Below are positions 1 through 5,778 of a DNA stretch of 5,988 nucleotides, piece after piece. Origin of the DNA: Spirochaeta sp. (lineage in GTDB: Bacteria; Spirochaetota; Spirochaetia; DSM-2461); contig JAUVIY010000172.1 in the NCBI GenBank assembly GCA_030592625.1, positions 1-5,988 on the forward strand. The letters are read 5' to 3'. Numbering within the stretch: position 1 is the first letter of the stretch; the number at the start of each line of letters is the position of its first letter. Below the pieces are notes generated by a model. It saw only the letters and a list, made by a program, of their open reading frames with translations. It was not told where the DNA came from and made no database searches. The position numbers and the translations under genes are program-made.

Positions 1-129
1 GACGGTGTGAGCGCCGATATCGGAGAGGCCGATTTTGTCCGTCTGTCCATCATCGGAGCTCTTAAACTCTACCTGGACTTCATCAACATGTTCCTTTTTC
101 TTCTCCGGATCTTCGGTCGTCGTCGGTGA
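1..129 (+). CDS. Bax inhibitor-1/YccA-family membrane protein, C-terminal fragment
   Basis: The window opens inside a gene whose last 42 codons are visible, reading in frame from base 1 to a TGA at 127-129. The tail ends in [20 protein letters not shown]. This matches the hallmark C-terminus of the Bax inhibitor-1/YccA/YbhL (TMBIM, UPF0005) family: a small residue and Leu, then LYLDFIN, a hydrophobic helix and a basic end. Family members are inner-membrane proteins of six or seven helices, linked in studied members to calcium or proton leak and to stress; what this copy does is not known. The visible part is the last membrane helix with its positively charged cytoplasmic tail. The stop codon overlaps an ATG (TGATG), so a short downstream ORF may be translationally coupled to it. 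The 5' part lies outside the window. Confidence 0.85.
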   Translation, partial: DGVSADIGEADFVRLSIIGALKLYLDFINMFLFLLRIFGRRR

Positions 130-206
130 TGAGTAGTCTCAAGGATTTCCCGGACGCTTCTATGTCGGATCATACGGGAATGGTAAAAATTCCAGGGGGG
201 TACTGA
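129..206 (+). other. Short coupled ORF running into a G6 tract
   Basis: An ATG at 129 shares its A with the TGA of the preceding gene and opens a 25-codon frame ending at TGA 204-206. Further in-frame ATGs lie at 162 and 180. The frame crosses six Gs at 195-200 just before its stop. One extra G, or a -1 ribosomal slip on the tract, would join it in frame to the carboxypeptidase signal peptide that follows. It may be the true N-terminus of that gene, a leader that keeps ribosomes on the message, or chance. No good ribosome binding site precedes 129, so reinitiation would be needed. Nothing in the peptide itself supports a separate product. Confidence 0.3.
194..201 (+). promoter_or_regulatory. 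G-rich Shine-Dalgarno-like tract
   Basis: AGGGGGGT resembles AGGAGGT with one G-U wobble and lies just upstream of the carboxypeptidase signal-peptide frame. The in-frame codons after it are CTG (203), ATC (209) and CTG (212), none a standard start. It could be a ribosome binding site for a non-canonical start, a slippery/stimulatory site for frameshifting, or both. Confidence 0.4.
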
Positions 207-1429
207 AAATCCTGAAAAAAGCATTTCAGTTATCAGGAATAGCTGTAGAAACTGCCTTACTGCTGCTATTCTCTACAGTCGGATTTGCTCGGGAACCGGT
301 TCCCGGGCCGGATAACCTTTCGGCTCCCGTTTATATCGTAGCGGATGCTGCAACCGGGATCGTGATTTTGGAACAATCCGCTGATACTCTTCTTCCTCCG
401 GCATCCCTTGCCAAGCTTATGACCCTGCACTTATCTCTTTCCGATGTGGCATCCGGCCGTCTCTCTTATGAAGAAATATATCCGGTGCCACCGGGTGGAG
501 AAGCTCTGTCGATGGAACCCGGTTCATCGGTTCTCGGACTCACCGCCGGTGATGAGGCCACACTGATCACTCTGCAAAGAGCGGCTGCATTGGTTTCAGC
601 CAATGATGCCGCATGGACTCTTGCTCTTCTTTCCAGTACAAGCGGGACAGCTTTTATCCTGAGAATGAATCATGAAGCCGATGCAATCGGTATGAGGGAG
701 ACGGTGTATTCAGATCCGGACGGATGGTCATCCAGGTCACAAACAACCGGGGCGGATCAGATGCGCCTGGCTCTCCATTATCTGCAAGAACATCCGGGGG
801 TTCTTGATCTGGTTCATGCCCAGTCAGGCATGATTTACATGGATGCCGACAAAATTGCCAATCAGACTGTAAAAAAGAATACAAACCTGCTTATCGGCCG
901 GGTGGAGGGTGTAGACGGATTAAAAACAGGTACCATTCCTTCAGCCGGATTCCATTTTATCGCAACTGCAGAGCGGGAAAAGACACGTTTTATTGCTGTT
1001 GTAATGGGAATAAGAGCAGAGAGCTATGTCGATGGCCTGAACAAGAGATCTGATGATGCCGCAGTTCTTCTGGAGTGGGCTTTCCGCAACTATTTCACAT
1101 GGAAACCCGGTGAGCCTGATTCGATTATGGTACCTGTCCGTCATGGGGATACAGATTCAGTTGGCCTGGAAATCACCGATGCGATTGAGTCACTTACCAT
1201 GAAACGTTCTGATGACCGTCCAATAGTCATAATGGTGGATGCACCTGAAGAACTCACGGCTCCGCTGGAGGCAGGTAGGATTGTCGGAATGATTCGATGG
1301 TATCAAGGAGGTAAACTCCTTCTTGAATATCCCCTTCGCATCACCGTCGGTGTCGAAAGGCGCTGGAAAATAAAGGATATAGAGGTAATTTCAAAAATCG
1401 AGCATTTTTTAAATTACCCAGACCTTTAG
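203..1429 (+). CDS. dacA: D-alanyl-D-alanine carboxypeptidase (PBP5/DacA type, peptidase S11)
   Basis: This is a penicillin-binding carboxypeptidase that removes the terminal D-Ala from peptidoglycan stem pentapeptides in the periplasm. Numbered from the CTG at 203 (408 residues; E. coli PBP5 is about 403), the serine motif SLAK is at 68-71 (bases 404-415), SAN at 132-134 (596-604) and KTG at 241-243 (923-931), with the family's usual spacing. A substrate-side DPDGW follows SAN. The C-terminal third, with APLEAGRIVG, fits the beta-rich PBP5 C domain. The N-terminus reads LKILKKAFQL and then a hydrophobic run ending GFA, a good Sec signal peptide. The start is uncertain: no ATG, GTG or TTG occurs in frame between the TAG at 134 and the GTG at 362. 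That GTG would remove the signal peptide and the first strand of the domain, so it is unlikely. Either a CTG/ATC start after the G-rich tract or a frameshift in the G6 tract is needed. The gene is probably co-transcribed with the upstream membrane protein. Confidence 0.88.
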   Translation: MKILKKAFQLSGIAVETALLLLFSTVGFAREPVPGPDNLSAPVYIVADAATGIVILEQSADTLLPPASLAKLMTLHLSLSDVASGRLSYEEIYPVPPGGEALSMEPGSSVLGLTAGDEATLITLQRAAALVSANDAAWTLALLSSTSGTAFILRMNHEADAIGMRETVYSDPDGWSSRSQTTGADQMRLALHYLQEHPGVLDLVHAQSGMIYMDADKIANQTVKKNTNLLIGRVEGVDGLKTGTIPSAGFHFIATAEREKTRFIAVVMGIRAESYVDGLNKRSDDAAVLLEWAFRNYFTWKPGEPDSIMVPVRHGDTDSVGLEITDAIESLTMKRSDDRPIVIMVDAPEELTAPLEAGRIVGMIRWYQGGKLLLEYPLRITVGVERRWKIKDIEVISKIEHFLNYPDL

Positions 1430-1466
1430 AATACTTAATTTATTATATAATAATAAATTAAGTATT
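1430..1466. repeat. Perfect 16-bp AT-rich inverted repeat directly after dacA
   Basis: Starting at the base after the dacA stop, the arm AATACTTAATTTATTA (1430-1445) is matched exactly by its reverse complement at 1451-1466, with a 5-base loop TATAA. All 16 pairs match, but only one is G-C. It could act as an RNA stem that ends or protects the dacA message from either side. It has no GC-rich stem and no T-tract, so it is not a standard intrinsic terminator. It could also be the edge of a small repeat element that fills this gap. Confidence 0.85.
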
Positions 1467-1626
1467 CGACCCCATAACGAGGCTCTTGCAAAATGGTAAT
1501 TTTGAAAGAACCTATAGTCTGATTCCCGAACGGAGCGAGAGTAAATAGCGGTTCCGCAAAGCGAAATTGCGAGCAGTACACCCGAGTATTTTCGGGCGAG
1601 TGCCGGGAAAGAAAAAAGAGGCATAT
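1467..1626. other. Structured non-coding gap, possible interspersed repeat
   Basis: No convincing gene is present; the small minus-strand ORFs here lack ribosome sites and recognisable sequence. The stretch is rich in short stems: CAAAAT/ATTTTG around a 4-base loop (1489-1504), GCGG/CCGC (1548-1557), CGCAA/TTGCG (1555-1571) and CCCGA/TCGGG (1581-1596). GCGAG also recurs at 1535, 1569 and 1596. This density, next to the perfect AT hairpin, suggests a MITE-like or REP-like intergenic repeat, or a structured leader for the following operon. A promoter for that operon must lie here or upstream; TTGCAA (1486) and TATAGT (1513) are too far apart (21 bases) to call. Confidence 0.4.
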
Positions 1627-2433
1627 ATGAATCAGGACCATGTGAGGAAAATATTGTTATCCCTGGAAAAAGACGTTCCGGTATTTTCCGTCATATTCAC
1701 CGGTAAAAAAAGCAAGAGAGTTGATGGACTGTATAAACCTGAAAGTCGAGAGATTCTGATCCACAACAGGAACTTTTCTGATGATAACTCCCTGATTTAT
1801 ACGGCCGTACACGAGTTTGCTCATCATGTTCATTTCAGCCGTTTCCCGGGCGAGGTGATCCGAAGAGCTCATACAAATCGTTTCTGGGATCTTTTTCACA
1901 GTCTTCTCTCGACTGCGGAAGAACGTGGTATATACCGGAGCCTTTTCGATAATGATCCGGCATTCAAAGCTCTTACAAAACGTATCCGGGGAGATTATCT
2001 TGAAAAGAACGGTAATCTGATGAAAGAATTCGGGAAACTGCTTATAGAGGCCTTCGATCTCTGCCGCGAAAAGCATGCGGTATTCGAAGATTATGCAGAG
2101 AGGATCCTTGGCATGACCCGGGGATCGGCTCGCGGCCTGATGAAGATATATGCTCTTGATGTCGATGAAACCCTCGGATTTGAAAACATGAAAGTCGTGG
2201 CGGCCATTAAAGATCCCAAAAAAAGGACCGAAGCGACGGAATCGTTCAGGGAAGGTAAAACCCCTCCCCAGGTTCGGCAGCTCATCAAAGAATCCCGTCC
2301 GGAGCCGGAACCGACCCGGGGCAGGCTTGAGTCTCAGAAACGTCGTCTGGAAAATAACATTTCAAATCTCAAGGAAAAACTGGACAATGTAGAATGTCAG
2401 CTGCAGAAAATGATCCTGGAGGCCGGCTCATGA
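1627..2433 (+). CDS. HExxH metalloprotease-like protein with HTH-like domain and C-terminal coiled coil
   Basis: I do not recognise a named family for this 268-residue protein. Residues about 1-105 resemble a minimal zinc protease domain of the SprT/YgjP kind: HEFAHH at 62-67 (H62, E63, H66; bases 1810-1827), then AHTNRFW at 81-87, where H82 is the likely third zinc ligand. Residues about 145-222 are helical, with AERILGMTRGSARGLMKIY followed by GFENMKVVAAI and a segment ending PPQVRQLIKE. That arrangement resembles the helix-turn-helix regions of ParB/KorB-like and phage or plasmid regulators. Residues about 231-265 form a charged heptad-like coiled coil, suggesting dimerisation. There is no signal peptide or membrane segment, so it should be cytoplasmic. 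The ATG at 1627 is chosen because AAGAGG (1616-1621) lies 5 bases upstream; a longer frame from a TTG at 1567 would add residues from the structured gap. The stop overlaps the udk start by ATGA, so the two are co-translated. A protease-linked DNA-binding regulator is an inference. Confidence 0.75.
   Translation: MNQDHVRKILLSLEKDVPVFSVIFTGKKSKRVDGLYKPESREILIHNRNFSDDNSLIYTAVHEFAHHVHFSRFPGEVIRRAHTNRFWDLFHSLLSTAEERGIYRSLFDNDPAFKALTKRIRGDYLEKNGNLMKEFGKLLIEAFDLCREKHAVFEDYAERILGMTRGSARGLMKIYALDVDETLGFENMKVVAAIKDPKKRTEATESFREGKTPPQVRQLIKESRPEPEPTRGRLESQKRRLENNISNLKEKLDNVECQLQKMILEAGS
2418..2433 (+). promoter_or_regulatory. udk ribosome binding site and ATGA stop/start overlap
   Basis: GGAGG at 2418-2422 lies 7 bases before the ATG at 2430 and inside the last codons of the upstream gene. 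The TGA at 2431-2433 overlaps that ATG by four bases (ATGA). This fixes the udk start, excludes the longer frame from 2394, and predicts translational coupling. Confidence 0.85.
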
Positions 2434-3044
2434 GTGACGAAGTCCGTCTGATCGGTATTTCCGGAGGGTCCGGATCGGGGAAAACAACTATCATCAAACG
2501 TATTGCCGAAAGGGTGTCTGATTTCGTCTTCATACCGCAGGACAATTATTACAAAAGCGCCGAAAACATTACCAACATGAATATCACCGATTTCAATTTC
2601 GACCACCCCGATGCTTTCGATACAAAACTTCTGCTGGATCATCTCAAGGATCTGAAGGCCGGGAAGCCGATCGAAATGCCCACATATGATTTCGTTCATC
2701 ACAGGAGGGCCGTGGAAACAACAATCGTTGAACCGCATAGAATCGTCCTGCTGGAAGGGATCATGGTGTTCTTCGAGCAGGCCATCAGGGACTTGATGGA
2801 CCTGAAGATTTATGTCGACACACCTGACGACATTCGATTTATTCGCCGCCTGGAACGTGATGTTACCGAACGTGGCCGTACGATGGAGTCGGTTATCAAA
2901 CAGTATCTGGAGATTGTCAGACCCGGACATTACATGTTTATAGAACCAACCAAGGAATTTGCGGATATCATCATCCCGGAGGGGGGCTACAACACCAACG
3001 CCCTCAGGGTTCTCGCATCCTTCATGAACGATATTCTAATCTGA
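2430..3044 (+). CDS. udk: Uridine kinase
   Basis: Uridine kinase phosphorylates uridine and cytidine to UMP and CMP with ATP or GTP in cytoplasmic pyrimidine salvage. At 204 residues it has the usual bacterial length (about 205-215). The Walker A loop GGSGSGKTT is at 12-20. Other family motifs follow in order: QDNYYK (37-42, with the acidic residue D38), FDHPDAFD (57-64), PTYDFVHHRR (84-93), LLEGI (107-111), the lid and arginine region RRLERDVTERGRT (139-151), and FIEPTKEFADIIIPEGG (170-186). All expected residues are present and there is no frameshift. It is the second gene of an operon with the HExxH/HTH protein. It converges on the ankyrin gene, leaving only 18 bases between the two stop codons and no visible terminator. 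Confidence 0.96.
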   Translation: MSDEVRLIGISGGSGSGKTTIIKRIAERVSDFVFIPQDNYYKSAENITNMNITDFNFDHPDAFDTKLLLDHLKDLKAGKPIEMPTYDFVHHRRAVETTIVEPHRIVLLEGIMVFFEQAIRDLMDLKIYVDTPDDIRFIRRLERDVTERGRTMESVIKQYLEIVRPGHYMFIEPTKEFADIIIPEGGYNTNALRVLASFMNDILI

Positions 3045-3062
3045 TACCACCTGAACTGAAAA

Positions 3063-5576
3063 TTACATGATAAGCGCTGCTACTGCCTCATTACCCATAT
3101 CCCCGGCCAGATCGGAAGGGGTTTTCCCGGAAGCATTTCGAGCCCTGCGGTCGGCACCCTTATCCAACAAAACGCGGATAATGGCTTCATCGGCGTCCGC
3201 AAGAACAGCGAGATGAAGGGGAGTGTTACCCATATTGTCCGGTCGGTTAACAAGATTATGGTCCATCAGTGCCGACAAGAGTGCCGTTCCGCCATCCATT
3301 GCCAGGTTAAAGGGTGTTTTCCCGTTACCATCAACCGCGAATAAATCGCTGCCTGACTTAATCAGGAAAGTGGATGATAACGTCCTTCCACCGGCAACGG
3401 CGGTATGAAGTACCGTTCTACCGTTATTATCCCTCATCAGTAGATTGGCGCCGTTATCAAGGAGGAGTTTTGCCGTATCGATCCTGTCCGATTCTGCGGC
3501 TATGAACAGGGGACTCTGTCCATTGTTATCCCGAACGTCCGGCGAGGCACCGGAACGGAGCAGCCATTCGACGACTTCGTTATTTCCGGCGAATGCGGCC
3601 ATGTGAAGAGCGGTCTGTCCCGTACCGTCCCTGATATCAATTTGAGCGCCTCGCTCAGAAAGTAGACGTAATATTTCGAAAGTTCCCCAGGTTACTGCAT
3701 CATGAAAGGGTGTATGACCTAAATCATCTCCTGCATTCGGATCGGCGCCGGCATCAAGGAGTAAAGATACCGTTTCCAGTGAATTGGTATGGACCGCTTC
3801 ATGTAAAACCGTACTACCCTGTCGGTTCCTGTAAAGCGGATCGGCGCCGGCTCTCAAGAGGGCTTCAACGATTATCGGATATTCCCAATGAACAGCGTGA
3901 AAAAGGGGTTGATTTCCCCATCGGTCTTGAATATCAATTCGACCCGAGAGGAATCCGATTGCGAATTCCGGACCGTGATCAAATGCCCGAATGAGAGGTG
4001 TAATACCGTCGTTATTCTCAAGAAAAGGATCCGCACTGTAATTCATGAGAGTGACGGCCTGCGGAATATCGCTACCGGCTACTGCATAATGAAGAGGCGT
4101 TTCGCCATTGGAGTCACGAAGATTCGGTGAAGCGCCGGCATTGAGAAGGACTTCAAGAGTATCAGTTGATGATTTCATGGTAACGGCCATGTGCAGGACA
4201 CTGCGACCTTCATTGTCAGTTTCCGTAAGATGTCTGCCGCTGAAAAACCATGAGGAGACTTCAGCCCCGTAGCCCAGAGCCCCCTCGGCGGGTGTCAGGC
4301 CTTTGTTGTTACGGGCGAATATGTCAGCACCTTCGGAGAGGAAAAGCTCCGAAAGATCTCTATCTGCGGCATCAATTGCAAGGAGAAGCGGGGTGTTGCC
4401 GGTCCTGTCTCTCGGATCTATCATGGCGCCTCGGTCCAGCAGCAGACGCGCACCGGATATGTCGCTCATGAGCAGAACTGTCAGGTGAAGCGCTGTGATT
4501 CCAGAACCATTCTTGATGTTCGGATCTGCACCTCGGTCCAGGAGCATGGAAGTGATTGCGTATCCGTCATTCGCGGTAAGTGATTCATGGATGGGGGCAT
4601 TGCCATTATAATCCCTGACATTAACGTCAGATCCCTCATCCAGCAGGAGAGTAGCGATAGTCCTGTAGCCCCTCCGGACAGCAACGTGCAATGCAGTATT
4701 ACCTGGCTGATCTCTGGCATCAATTTTCGCTCCGTTTTCAAGCAAGTAACGTATCATGCCTTCGTGGCCTCTTTCCGCGGCGAGATGCAGCGCTGTTGAT
4801 CCATAATCAAATCTGATCTCGAGATTTCCCGTTCTTAATGGCTCAACGATATACTGCCAGTCTTCGCTTTGCGGCGAAGGAGAATTCTCTTTTAGGAGTA
4901 CAGCGGCACAACGGGTCTGATTTAACCCCACAGGTGATGTCAGTGCCGCATCCAGTGCCGACCGCCCTGATTCATCGGAAAGTTTGGTGTCGGCGCCCTC
5001 TGTCAAAATCACCCCAAGGTGATTGTACAGCCCTGATGCTGCTGCGGCATGAAGAATGGGCATACCATTCAGAACGGATAAGTTGATGTTTTCATCAGTC
5101 AGAAGGGCGCTCAACTGTTCCGGAGAATCTATCAGACTCTGGGAAGCCGGAGAGGTCCCGAAGTTATCCTGCAGGGATATATCGGCACCCGCGGCAGAGA
5201 GTACTTCCACAACTTCCGTACTGCCGTTATTCACAGCCACGAGGAGAGGTGTGCGGCCGCTATTGTCTTCAGGATCGATTTTCGCACCTCTTATAAGGAG
5301 TATTGTGACAATATCTACATTCCCTGATTCTGCTGCGGCATGAAGGGCAGTACGGCCCGACTCATCTGTTTCATTCAAGTCGATGTCGACCTTGAGAAGC
5401 CGTTCGATTCCATTTGCATTTCCGGATTCAGCCAACTGCAGAATACTGTCTTCGGATTTTAACGGCTTCGTCTCTTCTATTCCCGCATCATCTGCGCCTT
5501 CTGAATCTTTCTGACCGCCGGCCCAGAGAATTATCGGAACCAAAACAACTAACAGTACGAGAGCTTTTCTTTTCAT
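3063..5576 (-). CDS. Exported ankyrin-repeat protein
   Basis: This 837-residue protein is almost wholly ankyrin repeats. Residues 1-19 (MKRKALVLLVVLVPIILWA) form a Sec signal peptide with probable cleavage before GGQKDSEG. There is no lipobox cysteine, and the protein's single Cys is at 223, so it should be a soluble periplasmic or secreted protein and not a lipoprotein. An acidic linker (20-43) and a degenerate cap (44-72) precede about 23 repeats from 73 to 837, most of 33 residues with a G-x-TALH or G-x-TPL opening and LLL-x-x-GA-D/K. Repeat 5 (203-257) carries about 22 extra residues. No enzymatic domain is seen, so a protein-binding scaffold role is inferred from the fold. The ATG at 5576 is chosen because AGGAG lies 11 bases upstream; a GTG at 5588 overlaps that site and would spoil the n-region. 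It is divergent from the FAH-family gene and convergent with udk. Confidence 0.93.
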   Translation of the reverse strand: MKRKALVLLVVLVPIILWAGGQKDSEGADDAGIEETKPLKSEDSILQLAESGNANGIERLLKVDIDLNETDESGRTALHAAAESGNVDIVTILLIRGAKIDPEDNSGRTPLLVAVNNGSTEVVEVLSAAGADISLQDNFGTSPASQSLIDSPEQLSALLTDENINLSVLNGMPILHAAAASGLYNHLGVILTEGADTKLSDESGRSALDAALTSPVGLNQTRCAAVLLKENSPSPQSEDWQYIVEPLRTGNLEIRFDYGSTALHLAAERGHEGMIRYLLENGAKIDARDQPGNTALHVAVRRGYRTIATLLLDEGSDVNVRDYNGNAPIHESLTANDGYAITSMLLDRGADPNIKNGSGITALHLTVLLMSDISGARLLLDRGAMIDPRDRTGNTPLLLAIDAADRDLSELFLSEGADIFARNNKGLTPAEGALGYGAEVSSWFFSGRHLTETDNEGRSVLHMAVTMKSSTDTLEVLLNAGASPNLRDSNGETPLHYAVAGSDIPQAVTLMNYSADPFLENNDGITPLIRAFDHGPEFAIGFLSGRIDIQDRWGNQPLFHAVHWEYPIIVEALLRAGADPLYRNRQGSTVLHEAVHTNSLETVSLLLDAGADPNAGDDLGHTPFHDAVTWGTFEILRLLSERGAQIDIRDGTGQTALHMAAFAGNNEVVEWLLRSGASPDVRDNNGQSPLFIAAESDRIDTAKLLLDNGANLLMRDNNGRTVLHTAVAGGRTLSSTFLIKSGSDLFAVDGNGKTPFNLAMDGGTALLSALMDHNLVNRPDNMGNTPLHLAVLADADEAIIRVLLDKGADRRARNASGKTPSDLAGDMGNEAVAALIM
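3066..5360 (-). repeat. Array of about 23 ankyrin repeats (protein level)
   Basis: Repeat starts, in residues of the 837-aa protein: 73, 106, 139, 171, 203, 258, 291, 324, 358, 392, 425, 456, 490, 523, 553, 586, 619, 652, 685, 718, 751, 782 and 816, the last being a half-repeat cap. Lengths are 30-34 except repeat 5 (55). Repeats 3, 11, 14 and 21 are short (30-32) and lack the usual Gly-Ala turn. At DNA level the units have diverged, and only short matches such as GGCGCCGGC recur, so the array is old and not a recent expansion. Confidence 0.9.
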
Positions 5577-5778
5577 GAGACAAACCACTCCTAATCTTCA
5601 AATCGGCGTTCCGGTTAGCTGCCCTTAGTTATGAGGCAGGAATTCGATACAGACCGGATAAAATAATATCATCACATATTTTAATAAAATTCAGAATAAT
5701 GAAAGATTTGTAATACAACCCTGCAATGAAATACCCGGAATGCACTACAATACCGGGACACAATAATCTGGAGATGAC
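5577..5778. promoter_or_regulatory. Divergent intergenic region between ankyrin and FAH-family genes
   Basis: The 202 bases hold no gene I can support. The AT-rich centre (about 5657-5720) should carry promoters in both directions. For the minus-strand ankyrin gene a possible -10 (TATTAT) lies at 5668-5663, but no good -35 is seen. For the plus-strand gene TACAAT at 5746-5751 is a possible -10, with only a weak CTGCAA 19 bases upstream. TACAAT sits inside a CCCGG/CCGGG inverted repeat (5734-5757). A weak CTGCC/GGCAG stem (5619-5639) lies in the likely ankyrin leader. Confidence 0.4.

Noticed and set aside
129..206. MVKIPGGY in the short ORF resembles the opening of formylglycine-generating-enzyme (FGE-sulfatase) domains
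   Set aside because: Only about eight residues match, the frame stops at once, and nothing downstream in any frame continues that domain.
362..1429. GTG at 362 as the start of the carboxypeptidase
   Set aside because: It has no ribosome binding site and would remove a clear signal peptide and the first strand (PVYIVADAATG) of the S11 domain.
1567..1626. Upstream extension of the HExxH/HTH gene to TTG 1567
   Set aside because: The ATG at 1627 has a well-placed AAGAGG, and the extra 20 residues are encoded by the inverted-repeat region.
1409..1641. Minus-strand ORFs of about 70 codons across the 1430-1626 gap
   Set aside because: They run through palindromes and the ends of both neighbouring genes, have no ribosome site and show no domain; they are better explained by the structured repeat.
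1657..2930. Long minus-strand frames opposite the HExxH/HTH and udk genes (139 and 177 codons)
   Set aside because: They are shadows of well-supported genes on the other strand, with no recognisable domain or ribosome site.
3223..5343. Several plus-strand frames of 60-95 codons opposite the ankyrin gene
   Set aside because: They arise from the repeated coding pattern on the opposite strand and are not independent genes.
3063..5576. Ankyrin protein as a lipoprotein
   Set aside because: No cysteine follows the signal peptide; the site is LWA followed by GGQ, typical of signal peptidase I cleavage.
3063..5576. Regularly spaced DNA repeats as a CRISPR array
   Set aside because: The 99-base periodicity is coding, in frame and diverged, and has no identical short repeats with unique spacers.
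5577..5588. GTG at 5588 as the ankyrin protein start
   Set aside because: It overlaps the GGAG ribosome site and adds VCL before MKRK, making a poorer signal peptide; the ATG at 5576 is better.
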